From CAVSJA01 sp963728145 (GTDB taxonomy: Bacteria; Bacteroidota; Bacteroidia; Chitinophagales; Chitinophagaceae), in contig CAVSJA010000007.1 of the NCBI GenBank assembly GCA_963728145.1, positions 744,001 to 808,000 on the forward strand: a DNA stretch of 64,000 nucleotides, written 5' to 3'. A program made the translations under genes and the position numbers. The notes beneath the pieces were generated by a model. The model made no database searches. It saw nothing but the letters and a program-made list of their open reading frames with translations, and was not told the DNA's origin. How positions within the stretch are numbered: position 1 is the stretch's first letter; every line of letters begins with the position of its first letter. This document shows positions 7,996 to 16,734 of this stretch, piece after piece.

Positions 7996-9708
7996 ATGGG
8001 AAAGTTGATCGCCTTCGCGATGAGTCTTGTTGCCGCACTATCGTCTTCGTTTCTTTACGGTCAGTCGGGGGTTATCCGATGTCATTCTGATCTCGCCAGG
8101 CAATCGTTGATAACTAATAATAAGATTTCTGCGCAAGCGATAAGAAGAGCGCAGGAATTGCTATCATTTCAATTAAAAAAGGACCAACTTGAGGTTGACG
8201 ATAATGTATACACGCTTCCGGCAGTTGTTCATGTGATTCATACCGGTTCGCCTGTCGGCATTGCTGAAAATCCTTCAGACGATAGCATTATCAATATGAT
8301 CAAAGGCTTAAATGATTCATTCCGGAAAAACGGATCCGCTTTTGGCGGAGAAGATATTAAGATTCAATTCAAGCTTGCTACACGTTCACCAAATTGCAGT
8401 GGGACTTCAGGAATCAATCGCGTAAATGGAAGCAGCCTTCCCAACTATACCGCTGGTGGTATCACTTATAACAATGTTCCCGGTAGCGTGCCTGAAGAAA
8501 CAGTAAAAGCTTTGAGTCGCTGGTCAAATACAGATTACATTAATATCTGGATCGTAAACCGCATCGATGGACAGCTATTTGCGGGTGGCTATGCGTATTT
8601 CGGAGAATATAACAATGCAACAGTTGATGGAATTGTTTTGCAATATCATTCAGTGCGAAGCCAGGCCGAAACCTTAACACATGAACTGGGTCACTATTTT
8701 GAACTCTTTCATACTTTCGAAGGGGATGGATTTGGAGCTGTTTGTCCGCGCACCGATTCCTGTGCATTTTATGGGGACCGGATCTGTGACACGGAACCTG
8801 CTAAGGTTGAATTTGATTGCGCCAATACAATCAATAGTTGCACTGGTAATCCCTATGTGGTCGCCGATGCAGGACATGGTTATACAGTGTTGAATAATTA
8901 CATGAATTATACCAACTGTCCACGAATGTTTACACCGCTGCAGAAAGAGCGAATCCGCGCGGCTTTATTTGCTTTTCGAAGTGGTTTGATGAGTTCCGGT
9001 GGACTGAATGGTTCGCCTTCTCTTGCACCCTCTGCGGCGTGCATACCGACTGCAAGCTTTGGGCATTCGCCTTATTATGGAATCGAAAGATTGCAATTCA
9101 ATACACTGAATGTTTATTCAAATTCCAGTGAAGCCGACGGTACCCAATATGTAGATAGAACCTGTAATCAACGCACGACAGTATTTAAAGGTCAGCTAGT
9201 AAATTTGACGGTGATTGGTTCATATCTTAATCCCGCCTGGCTGAGAGCATATCTCGATTATAATAATGATGGTGATTTTGATGACGCGGGAGAAATGTTG
9301 CTATCTGTTTTAGATGGTGAGGAGACCGTCGCGGTTACCATCCCTTCAACAGGCATCGTCACAGGAATTCCTTTACGATTAAGAATAATAGCCGATAATC
9401 CTTCACCGCCTTCGCCAACATCCTGTCATATCAATGGAGATGCCGGGGGAGGAGCAGGACAGGTTGAAGATTATGCAGTGATTATATTAAACAGGGATGT
9501 GGTTTCATTAACTAACGGTGCATGGAATGCAACAACCACATGGACTTGCAATTGTATTCCTCAATTAGATGACCAGGTAACGATTAAAGCCGGGCATACA
9601 GTAAATATAACTCCTGCAATGGGATTGATTCAATGCGCGAAAATTATTCTTGAACCCGGATCAATTCTTAATGTAAACGGGACTTTCAGGATTAATGGGA
9701 ATCAATAA
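7996..9708 (+). CDS. Secreted M43-like zinc metalloprotease with GEVED domain
   Basis: The 570-residue product has a signal peptide (about 1-22). Its metalloprotease domain carries HELGHYFELFH at residues 229-239: His229, His233, His239 and Glu230 as zinc ligands and base. The usual Gly of HExxHxxGxxH is Glu236. A Met-turn-like NYMNYTNCPRMFT follows about 70 residues later, as in M43 cytophagalysins. A calcium-binding-like GEVED domain (about 405-500; DYNNDGDFDDAGE, GQVEDYAV) comes next, then a C-terminal G8-like beta segment (about 505-570). No classic type IX sorting domain is seen at the C-terminus. It probably degrades extracellular protein. The start is an ATG at 7996. Confidence 0.87.
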   Translation: MGKLIAFAMSLVAALSSSFLYGQSGVIRCHSDLARQSLITNNKISAQAIRRAQELLSFQLKKDQLEVDDNVYTLPAVVHVIHTGSPVGIAENPSDDSIINMIKGLNDSFRKNGSAFGGEDIKIQFKLATRSPNCSGTSGINRVNGSSLPNYTAGGITYNNVPGSVPEETVKALSRWSNTDYINIWIVNRIDGQLFAGGYAYFGEYNNATVDGIVLQYHSVRSQAETLTHELGHYFELFHTFEGDGFGAVCPRTDSCAFYGDRICDTEPAKVEFDCANTINSCTGNPYVVADAGHGYTVLNNYMNYTNCPRMFTPLQKERIRAALFAFRSGLMSSGGLNGSPSLAPSAACIPTASFGHSPYYGIERLQFNTLNVYSNSSEADGTQYVDRTCNQRTTVFKGQLVNLTVIGSYLNPAWLRAYLDYNNDGDFDDAGEMLLSVLDGEETVAVTIPSTGIVTGIPLRLRIIADNPSPPSPTSCHINGDAGGGAGQVEDYAVIILNRDVVSLTNGAWNATTTWTCNCIPQLDDQVTIKAGHTVNITPAMGLIQCAKIILEPGSILNVNGTFRINGNQ

Positions 9709-9716
9709 AGTGGATT

Positions 9717-10535
9717 TCATAGTTTCAACCCGATTCCGAATGTAACATTTAATGACTGGATACTTTGTATGCCATCTCCCATTCGATAGCTGGAGGAATA
9801 CGAACCTCCCGGACTTCCTGGATTGATCGCGACAGTCATGGTAGATTTTATATCTTTCAATACGATGTCGGCCGTTCCGATCCATCCAACATTTAACAAT
9901 AGATAGGATTTTTTCGAAATCGAATAATTTATTCCACCACTAAATCCAAAAATAAACCCAAATCCATCACTACCAGTTTGAGTGAATGTCGCTATTGTAG
10001 TATCTGTCTCGGTTTTTCCTTCTATATCTGGCAACGACAGGTAATTCACTCCGATTAAAACCCTGCTATAAAAAATAACATTGTTGTTTATAGGTTCGCT
10101 ATTCATTTGAACACCAGCCATAATATTTCCTGCTAACCAGGAATCTTTTTTGAAATCCCAGTGTTCGAATTTTATGTATTGGGTGGGCTGAGGAACAAAT
10201 ATTGGTATTGCCCCTGTTCCATAAACAGCAGCCTGAAAGACTCCTTCATTAAATTCTGATTCGAGCTTTTTAGTATTTAAAGGATTTCGCTGACCCGATA
10301 CAGACAGGACCAACCCAAAATTCTTATGGAAGGGAAGTACATAACTAACATTAAGCGCTTGTCCGATTCCTGCAAATCCCGAGGAACCCTCATTCAAATC
10401 ATATCTCCCAAAATCGCCTAACGGAATTGATGGACCGATCGAGATTGAAATTGACGGACGGATGCCAGTGTTCTGTGAAAAAAGAGATTGGCTAATTGCA
10501 ATCAAAAGCAGCAGCGGCGCGGTTCTCCTAAGCAT
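9717..10535 (-). CDS. Outer-membrane beta-barrel-like protein
   Basis: The 272-residue product has a signal peptide ending FSQN. Alternating hydrophobic strands follow (SISISIGPSIPLGDFG, YSISKKSYLLLNVGW), and it ends in an aromatic-poor strand SLNVTFGIGLKL. The layout fits a small PorT/OmpW-like barrel. Only eight bases separate its stop from the converging protease gene, with no terminator between. A GTTGATT-type inverted element lies 77 bases upstream of its start. The substrate is unknown. Confidence 0.72.
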   Translation of the reverse strand: MLRRTAPLLLLIAISQSLFSQNTGIRPSISISIGPSIPLGDFGRYDLNEGSSGFAGIGQALNVSYVLPFHKNFGLVLSVSGQRNPLNTKKLESEFNEGVFQAAVYGTGAIPIFVPQPTQYIKFEHWDFKKDSWLAGNIMAGVQMNSEPINNNVIFYSRVLIGVNYLSLPDIEGKTETDTTIATFTQTGSDGFGFIFGFSGGINYSISKKSYLLLNVGWIGTADIVLKDIKSTMTVAINPGSPGGSYSSSYRMGDGIQSIQSLNVTFGIGLKL

Positions 10536-10611
10536 CGCGTGAAAATAAACAAGGGAGTTGATTTTTCCAACCTGGCCCGGATTTTTAACAGGAGGGTAAC
10601 CGATTTTTAGC

Positions 10612-10702
10612 AGGTTGATTGGTTAATAGGTTGATTGGTTGACTAGGTGAAGAAGTCGCTTGTCTTCCTAATCAACCAGTCAACCAATCAACTAATCAAC
10701 CA
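10612..10702. repeat. Inverted GTTGATT heptad element
   Basis: Two arms of about 36 bases (10612-10647 and 10667-10702) are near-perfect inverted copies built from GTTGATT/GGTTGAC-like units. The 19-base centre itself folds, with GAAGA pairing TCTTC. It lies between the response-regulator stop and the barrel-protein start, two genes on the same strand. The arms and centre resemble those of the element at 22766. Confidence 0.8.
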
Positions 10703-10708
10703 AAACTC

Positions 10709-11131
10709 CTACGAATTAGGATGTTTACATACCTGCCAGTACGAAAATATTATCCGCAACAGATTCTCCATTTCCTTATAATTTCCTGGCTTCTCAAAAA
10801 AGCCCTGTACGGTCATATCAGTGTAGGCTTTAGTGACTGCCGCCGGGCTTACCGAAGTGGTATAAAATAAAAATGGAATCGATTTTTTTCGGAGAACGGG
10901 ATGGTCATCGAGCTTTTTTTTGAATTCAATACCAGTCTGCTTGGGAAGATTCATGTCGCAAAATATGATAAAGGGCTGTTCATTGCTTTCCTGGAGATAG
11001 GCATATGCATCGAGAGCATTTGTGAACCAATGCATTTTATTCTTAATCTTCAAGGTGCCAACAATTTCTGAGAAGATCTTTTGGTCATCCTCGTCATCTT
11101 CAATGAGTATTATTGGTCCGGGTATTCCCAT
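10709..11131 (-). CDS. Stand-alone response-regulator receiver domain
   Basis: The 140-residue product is a single CheY-like receiver. The acidic pocket is IEDDEDD near residue 10, the phosphate acceptor Asp is in IIFCDMNLP (about 64), the conserved Thr/Ser is in FLFYTTS and the Lys in GFFEKPG. There is no output domain, as in the Rcp1/receiver-only group that relays phosphate from hybrid kinases. No kinase gene is adjacent. I chose the ATG at 11131, directly before the first beta strand, over an in-frame TTG upstream. Confidence 0.9.
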   Translation of the reverse strand: MGIPGPIILIEDDEDDQKIFSEIVGTLKIKNKMHWFTNALDAYAYLQESNEQPFIIFCDMNLPKQTGIEFKKKLDDHPVLRKKSIPFLFYTTSVSPAAVTKAYTDMTVQGFFEKPGNYKEMENLLRIIFSYWQVCKHPNS

Positions 11132-11161
11132 ATCAGCTCTATTTCTCCTGAACAAATAGAT

Positions 11162-12058
11162 TCATTTTTTCGCGCTTCTTTGCTCTACGGTATCAAGGAA
11201 ACTTTTCAGGATGGCATTGAATTCTTCCGGCTTATCCATTTGCACCCAATGACTGGTTCCATCAATGATCTTATTTGTTACTTTGGGATTCTGACTTGCC
11301 AGTGAATTCGGATTTTTTTCGGCTGTTGCGGATATGATCAATTTCGGTCCATCATATTTTTCTAATGAAGGCAAAGGATCGAATTGAAATGCCGACCTGA
11401 TAATGCTTAGATTTTTTTCTTTTGAATTGTCTTTCATTTCAGCGCTAATCTCATTTTGAGTTTCGGGTCTTGCATTCGTGAATAGCTTCTTCATGTAATC
11501 ATCCATCACTTTTTGGTAAGTATCGGCTTCAAGCGATGCAATGATGGGCTTTGACATTTCTTCTGGCATTTTACCGGGAGTACCAACCATCACTAAACCT
11601 GCAACCCGGTGCGGATATTCGCCAGCGTAAGCAATCGCGGCAGAACCGCCCATGCTATGTCCAATTAAAACAAATTTTCCCAGGGCAAGACTGTCAGCTA
11701 CTACTGAAACATCATTCGCCAGGGTTTTAGTTGAGTAATCATTATCTGCAGGAATATCTGATTTACCATGTCCGCGAAAGTCCATGGCGATAACTCTTCT
11801 TGTTTTTCTCAGTTCATTCAATTGCTCTTTCCAATTTGTTGAGCTGCCAGCAAATGAATGAAGGAATAATACCGGCATTCCGCCATCTCCTCCATCATCA
11901 ACATAAATTGAACCCGCAGGTCCGTTTATCTTGGTCGGTGGTTTAGTTGCTAGTGTATCCATAGAATCAGTTTTATCCTGACTATTATTTGCGTGCTCGT
12001 TGTTGTTACAGGAAACAATAGCAAGCAGGGCAATCCAAATCCATGATTTGAATGACAT
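11162..12058 (-). CDS. Alpha/beta-hydrolase lipoprotein
   Basis: The 298-residue product has a signal peptide with lipobox VSC, so it should be lipid-anchored. A Ser/Asn/Asp-rich linker precedes an alpha/beta-hydrolase domain with oxyanion motif HSFAGSS, nucleophile elbow GHSMGG (Ser) and terminal His in GTSHWVQMDKP. It is likely an esterase or lactonase in the periplasm or at the cell surface. The ATG at 12058 is preferred to a GTG 24 bases upstream because it opens the signal peptide. Four further minus-strand genes upstream, up to 15.4 kb, encode exported proteins. Confidence 0.88.
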   Translation of the reverse strand: MSFKSWIWIALLAIVSCNNNEHANNSQDKTDSMDTLATKPPTKINGPAGSIYVDDGGDGGMPVLFLHSFAGSSTNWKEQLNELRKTRRVIAMDFRGHGKSDIPADNDYSTKTLANDVSVVADSLALGKFVLIGHSMGGSAAIAYAGEYPHRVAGLVMVGTPGKMPEEMSKPIIASLEADTYQKVMDDYMKKLFTNARPETQNEISAEMKDNSKEKNLSIIRSAFQFDPLPSLEKYDGPKLIISATAEKNPNSLASQNPKVTNKIIDGTSHWVQMDKPEEFNAILKSFLDTVEQRSAKK

Positions 12059-12185
12059 AGGAGAGTTTAAATAAAGGTGCACAATTATGATGCCATCGGG
12101 GGAAAAAAATAAGCATCGATTGGGAAAGCAAGATTTCTAAAGACTTAGAACATAGTCAGCGGCTTTGTGATTGTCTGTATGTACA

Positions 12186-12560
12186 TTAATGCAGTCTTTT
12201 AACTACGATCGTGTTGCTATTATCGTAGCTAAGGTCAACTATTTTAGTAACGCCAGCGCCGACGGTAAGATAAATCTCGGTCATGGATGGCAGCGTCTTT
12301 ATGCAATTGAAACAATCAACCGAAGCTCTTACCGAACAATTCGATTTGATTGATCCGATCAGCGCGGCAATATTGTCTTCAGTATATTTTGTTGAATGCA
12401 GGTTTGCGATCATTTCCTCGATTGAAGTCTTAACCTGATTCTCGTTGTTGATAATTAAACCCTTTTTCAGGTCCTTACATACATCCTCGTCGGCACAAAG
12501 TGATTTTATGCAGGAACTTAGGCAAATGGCAGCCACGCACATGTACAATAGGCTTTTCAT
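12186..12560 (-). CDS. Small cysteine-rich lipoprotein of unknown function
   Basis: The 124-residue product begins with a signal peptide and lipobox LSSC (Cys17). The mature part has Cys pairs (SLCADEDVC, VDCFNC) and a helix-rich middle, ending in a short beta segment. No family is recognised. It lies 59 bases after the DUF1080 gene on the same strand. Confidence 0.65.
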   Translation of the reverse strand: MKSLLYMCVAAICLSSCIKSLCADEDVCKDLKKGLIINNENQVKTSIEEMIANLHSTKYTEDNIAALIGSIKSNCSVRASVDCFNCIKTLPSMTEIYLTVGAGVTKIVDLSYDNSNTIVVKRLH

Positions 12561-12619
12561 TGTGCTTGCTTTAAGGATTCTGACAGATTTGACCGCTGAA
12601 CCGCTGCTTGCTTTTCGTT

Positions 12620-13360
12620 TTAAAGTTCTTTGATATAAATTCTTCTGAACTGAACTAAACTCGGAGGTGAAACCCAGTCTCCATCTTTTTTGCTTCCATG
12701 ATGCTGCAATCCAATTGGTCCGGCTTTCGGAATTTCAGGGAGAAGTGCATTTTCAATCACCACAATTCCATTCAACTCCACTGTCATTCGGTCCCCCTTC
12801 ATGGTAATTTTGAAAGTATTCCATTCCCCGATGTTTTTATCCGCGTTCACTTTGGGAGTTACGCCGCGGCGGACATCAGGAGGCATTTTATCATCCATTC
12901 TGTATCCATATACTTCCCCCGATCCGATGGGCCAGTTCCAGATATTGGCCTGGCATTTTCCAACACCTCTTAAAAGAATTCCCGAATCAGAATCCGGCAC
13001 TACCATCGTAATCTCTTTACCTTTTTCATCTTTTTTATGAAGGCCACTTGGCAGAATAAAAGGAACAAATTGATTCTTCCAGGGTGTACCCTTTATTCGC
13101 CAGTCCACATAAAGAATAAAGTCTCCATAGGTCTTCGTCGACCAGAGATTTTTATCATTCTTCGCTTCACTCTCCGCATCATAATCGATCACGCCATCCA
13201 ATATTTTCCAGTGACCATTGTCACCTTCAGGTAGCTTCCAGTTTGTAAGGTCCCTTCCATTGAATAGCGACACAAAACCGGCTGGTGGATTATCGCTCGA
13301 TTGCGAGATTCCCATCAATGCGATCAGACAAGTCAGAATCGTTAAAGTATATGCTTTCAT
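12620..13360 (-). CDS. DUF1080 protein, 3-keto-disaccharide hydrolase family
   Basis: The 246-residue product has a signal peptide (about 1-20). A concanavalin-like DUF1080 (3-keto-disaccharide hydrolase) domain follows: GFVSLFNGRDLTNWK at the start, then GDFILYVDWRI, DSGILLRG, GEWNTFKITMKGDRMTVELNG and GPIGLQHHG, all typical of the family. Members cleave 3-keto-glycosides exported or made in the periplasm. This fits the sugar-oxidation cluster at 30.5-35 kb, although the two loci are 17 kb apart. It is probably active in the periplasm. Confidence 0.9.
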   Translation of the reverse strand: MKAYTLTILTCLIALMGISQSSDNPPAGFVSLFNGRDLTNWKLPEGDNGHWKILDGVIDYDAESEAKNDKNLWSTKTYGDFILYVDWRIKGTPWKNQFVPFILPSGLHKKDEKGKEITMVVPDSDSGILLRGVGKCQANIWNWPIGSGEVYGYRMDDKMPPDVRRGVTPKVNADKNIGEWNTFKITMKGDRMTVELNGIVVIENALLPEIPKAGPIGLQHHGSKKDGDWVSPPSLVQFRRIYIKEL

Positions 13361-13403
13361 GCGAATGAATTTTAGAAAACAGAATGATCCAAATTTATAT
13401 ATG

Positions 13404-13447
13404 CTCCCGATCCCTATAGCTATCGGGACTATCGGGAGTATCGGGAT
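13404..13447. repeat. CCCGAT/ATCGGG intergenic repeat
   Basis: TCCCGAT is followed by CTATAGCTATCGGGA and two further ATCGGGA copies at about 10-base spacing. It can form more than one hairpin and lies between two same-strand genes, just after the stop of the upstream one. Confidence 0.6.
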
Positions 13448-13453
13448 TGAAAT

Positions 13454-14218
13454 TTATTTCAAAAAACTATGGTGAACAAAATCCGTCCAAACCTTGCTTT
13501 CAAAAATTGCGGCCGCTCCTCCTGATTTTGTTTCCAGGTAAGTATCCGGTATAAGGAAAGGTTCAAGTTCAGCAGCAAGTGCGTTAAATTGCTTGAATCG
13601 ATCCTTCAACAAATCCGTTTCTGGTTTGCCTTCCGGCCAGTACTTATCCCTGGCGGCTGGTGATGCGATGGAAAAAACAAGGATAAAATCTGCCTTCTTG
13701 TTTCCGGCCAATGCTTTGTAATACATCATTTGCATATCCGGAAAAACATGCCCGAGCTGTGGATGAAGTTTTTCCGTCACAAATTTTTCAAATTCCTGGG
13801 CTTTTTCCGGCCTGACCTTGATATAATGAATACCAAGTATGCCAGTGTTAGGAAGTGGTCCAAACTTGTCAGCGCCGATCAGTTGATAAGTAGTAAAGGA
13901 TCCTGCATCATTTATGATTCCTGTGAAAGATGAAAACGGATCGGAAATATCTGAACCGCCTGATACATTATTGTTGTCTGCCACAAGAAGAAACTCGCCC
14001 TTTTTATTTCCTCTGTCTGCATGAAATAAATGGATCGTTTGTACTTTGCCTTTTGAGGCAATAATATCCATCGCTTTATTCTTGAATTCCACTACGCTTA
14101 GCGCATTGTTTCGGGATCCCTGGCTTAGTACAATCTTTTCACTCATCTTCATTCCTTGTGCTAACACCAGTGCAGGAGCGAGATTCAAGAGAAATACAAT
14201 TGTTTTGAAGTTATTCAT
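13454..14218 (-). CDS. Exported protein with dimeric alpha/beta-barrel-like domain
   Basis: The 254-residue product has a signal peptide ending LVLAQG. The segment at about 120-215 (GILGIHYIKVRPEKAQEFEKF, then MQMMYYKAL, then FILVFSIAS) has the ferredoxin-like beta-alpha-beta pattern of antibiotic-monooxygenase / NIPSNAP-type dimeric barrels. A related half may precede it. No catalytic residues can be assigned. The ATG at 14218 opens the signal peptide; a TTG 12 bases upstream is less likely. Confidence 0.7.
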   Translation of the reverse strand: MNNFKTIVFLLNLAPALVLAQGMKMSEKIVLSQGSRNNALSVVEFKNKAMDIIASKGKVQTIHLFHADRGNKKGEFLLVADNNNVSGGSDISDPFSSFTGIINDAGSFTTYQLIGADKFGPLPNTGILGIHYIKVRPEKAQEFEKFVTEKLHPQLGHVFPDMQMMYYKALAGNKKADFILVFSIASPAARDKYWPEGKPETDLLKDRFKQFNALAAELEPFLIPDTYLETKSGGAAAIFESKVWTDFVHHSFLK

Positions 14219-14257
14219 ACCGCTATGCAAAATTACTCATTAGCTGCCGCGCCCGAA

Positions 14258-15439
14258 TTATTTTTTATAATTGTAAGGAATATAGTTTTCCCAGTACCAG
14301 GGTGTGTACTGATCGCCGATTGCATATTCAAGTAATTCTTTGAAAATACTCTCGCCGTTATCACTATTGGTCATAATAAGTATTCCTAACCCTTTTTGTG
14401 GGAAGAGAATAATGTAATGCTGGAATCCGTCCCCATGTCCTTCCTTTAATGCGCCAAAGCCGTATGGAGTTTTTAGAATAAGCCATCCCAACCCGTTGCT
14501 CAATTCAATCTTATCATTAAGGGTGCTGTCTTTAAACCTCAGCGGTCCAAATTGCTGAACACTCCTAAGCCGCATTTGCGGAGTAAACATGGTTTTTGTT
14601 GAAGCGGGACTTATTATTGAATTATTAAGCACTCCTTTTGCGAACAAAGTGTAGTCTTCCAAAGTAGTTTCGAGGGTACTTGCAGATCTTGGTTCATTAT
14701 CCTTGTCCTTTTCATATGCCTTTCCTTCGCTATTGTGTCCCAAGGCATAGTCAGTTTCGTAGTCGGGCTTCCAGTAATAAGCCGAATGCTTCATTCCAAG
14801 CGGGCGAAAAATAATTTTGTTCATCATGCTATCCAAAGGTTGCTTGAGCATTTTTTCCAATACAACCTGCAGGTAAACCATCCCTTCACCTGAATAACCA
14901 TATTTTGAACCTGGTGTAAAATTCACCCTTAGTTTCTGGTCAGGATTATCCCATCTCCAGTTTGGGAAACCACTGGTATGCGATAAGGCCATTCTTGCAG
15001 TTATCTTCTTATACAAACTGTCCTGTTGAAGATCGGCATAGTTGTCATGCCAGCGTGTATGGGGCTTAAATTGATAAATCGGACTATCGAGATATTGCTG
15101 TAAAGGTTTATCCAATTCGATGACTCGTTGTTGAACCAATTTCAAAACCAATACAGCAAATACAGCCTTACTTAAAGAAGCGCCGTAAATGTTTGTTGTA
15201 GGCCTGAGCGGCTCTTTTGTGTCGAATCGCTTATATCCAAAGGTTTTTGAATAAATAATTTCATTTCTATTAAAAACACTTACTGCTATTCCATGGACGT
15301 TTGCCTTGCTTATAAGGTTTTGTATTTTTTTGTCGAGGTCTCCAGCAGGAATTTTTGTATTGTCAAGCCTGGTGATTGTTTGACTACTGCATCTTGTGAT
15401 TAAGGTTATAGTCAGGATTAAGGCTATGGTCTTTTGCAT
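14258..15439 (-). CDS. Serine hydrolase, class C beta-lactamase fold, lipoprotein
   Basis: The 393-residue product has a lipobox-like TRC at Cys17. The beta-lactamase/esterase fold shows SxxK at Ser88-Leu-Ser-Lys91, the second motif Tyr182-Ser-Gly in place of Tyr-x-Asn, and a late GHGDGF that fits the HxG motif. The domain spans about residues 35-380. Family members are D-aminopeptidases, esterases or PBP-like hydrolases; a true lactamase role cannot be claimed. A second member is at 52353-53426. Confidence 0.87.
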   Translation of the reverse strand: MQKTIALILTITLITRCSSQTITRLDNTKIPAGDLDKKIQNLISKANVHGIAVSVFNRNEIIYSKTFGYKRFDTKEPLRPTTNIYGASLSKAVFAVLVLKLVQQRVIELDKPLQQYLDSPIYQFKPHTRWHDNYADLQQDSLYKKITARMALSHTSGFPNWRWDNPDQKLRVNFTPGSKYGYSGEGMVYLQVVLEKMLKQPLDSMMNKIIFRPLGMKHSAYYWKPDYETDYALGHNSEGKAYEKDKDNEPRSASTLETTLEDYTLFAKGVLNNSIISPASTKTMFTPQMRLRSVQQFGPLRFKDSTLNDKIELSNGLGWLILKTPYGFGALKEGHGDGFQHYIILFPQKGLGILIMTNSDNGESIFKELLEYAIGDQYTPWYWENYIPYNYKK

Positions 15440-15579
15440 GTCTGATTGATTGTTGATTAATTTTTGCTCAATTCAATCTTTGGCCATGAAAAATATTGAA
15501 AATTCGGGGTTAATAATTCATAATTAAAGATTTTTATAGATTCTGACTAAATTGTGAAATAGTTTCCACTCATCCGCGA

Positions 15580-16734
15580 ATGCCAAAACAAGCTTATATC
15601 CTGTTAGCCCTGTTATGCCTTGGGGGCTGTTTTTTTATCTTCACTACTGAAGGAATCAAGAAAAAAGAATATATCTCGTTTCTTCCAAAGGATCTTCGCG
15701 ATAGCATTTATCTCTCACCCGAAAACCCCTTTAGCGAGGAGAAAGCGTCTATCGGCCGGTATTTGTTTTATGATCGCAGGCTTTCGTTTAATCAAACCCG
15801 TTCCTGCGCAAGTTGTCATGATCCGGCTTTTTCATTTACCGATGGTTACCGGCGTTCGGTCGGAGCTCTTGGAGATCTTCACCAAAGAAATTCTTCCCCA
15901 CTGATCAATCTTGTTTTCAATAAGCATCTCACTGCTGCAGATCCATTCTTGTCATTTCCTGAGGAACAAATTAACAACCCTATGTTTCATACCGATCCGA
16001 TTGAACTGGGTTGGAAGGGTAATGCGGAAGAAATATTGAACCGGTTAAAAATGGATCAATTCTATTCCACTAAAATGAAGACTTCATTTCCAGGTTCAGA
16101 GGACCCCATCAACGTAAAAAACATTCAATATTGCCTGGCTTCATTTGTAAAGACAATTATTTCGTTGAATTCTCCCTATGACGATTACAAAAAGAACAAG
16201 CATGATTTAAGTAAAGAGGAAAAACTGGGAATGTCTTTATTTTTCTCCTCTAAATTGAATTGCGGTAAATGTCATGGAGGAACTAATTTTTCAACGCCTT
16301 CAGTTCTCGATTCATTTGGCAATCCTGATTATTATTTCAATACCGGTTTGTACAATATTAATGGCAGGGGTGACTATCCTAAATATGATCAGGGTCTTTT
16401 TGAAAAGACCGCAGTTCAAAACGATAAGGGAAAATACAGGGTTCCAACCTTGCGCAACCTTAGTTTTACTGCACCTTATTTTCATGATGGGAGCGCAGAA
16501 ACACTGGAAGAAGTCATTAAAGTGTATGAGGACGGTGGACGAAGTATTTTAAGTGGATCAATAAACGGAGATGGAAGAAAAAATCCATATAAACATCCTT
16601 TAATAAATGGATTTAGTCTGACTGCTAACGAAAGAAGAGCACTAATTAGTTTTCTGTTCAGTCTGAATGATTCGTCTATAACAAAAAATAAACTGTATAG
16701 TAATCCCTTTTATGAGGATGAAACAAAAAAATAA
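15580..16734 (+). CDS. Di-heme cytochrome c peroxidase / MauG family lipoprotein
   Basis: The 384-residue product has an N-terminal signal with lipobox GGC (Cys17). Its two c-type haem sites are Cys76-Ala-Ser-Cys-His80 and Cys228-Gly-Lys-Cys-His232. The family signature VPTLRNLSFTAPYFHDGS follows near residue 290. This is the CcpA/MauG architecture: either peroxide reduction or haem-driven oxidation of a partner protein. The next gene overlaps its end by 23 bases and encodes a copper-amine-oxidase-like protein, so a protein-modifying MauG role is possible. Sequence alone does not decide between the two. Confidence 0.9.
   Translation: MPKQAYILLALLCLGGCFFIFTTEGIKKKEYISFLPKDLRDSIYLSPENPFSEEKASIGRYLFYDRRLSFNQTRSCASCHDPAFSFTDGYRRSVGALGDLHQRNSSPLINLVFNKHLTAADPFLSFPEEQINNPMFHTDPIELGWKGNAEEILNRLKMDQFYSTKMKTSFPGSEDPINVKNIQYCLASFVKTIISLNSPYDDYKKNKHDLSKEEKLGMSLFFSSKLNCGKCHGGTNFSTPSVLDSFGNPDYYFNTGLYNINGRGDYPKYDQGLFEKTAVQNDKGKYRVPTLRNLSFTAPYFHDGSAETLEEVIKVYEDGGRSILSGSINGDGRKNPYKHPLINGFSLTANERRALISFLFSLNDSSITKNKLYSNPFYEDETKK

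Noticed and set aside
14258..15439. Antibiotic-resistance beta-lactamase
   Set aside because: The SxxK and Tyr-Ser-Gly motifs define the broad serine-hydrolase fold, which includes esterases and aminopeptidases. Nothing supports resistance.
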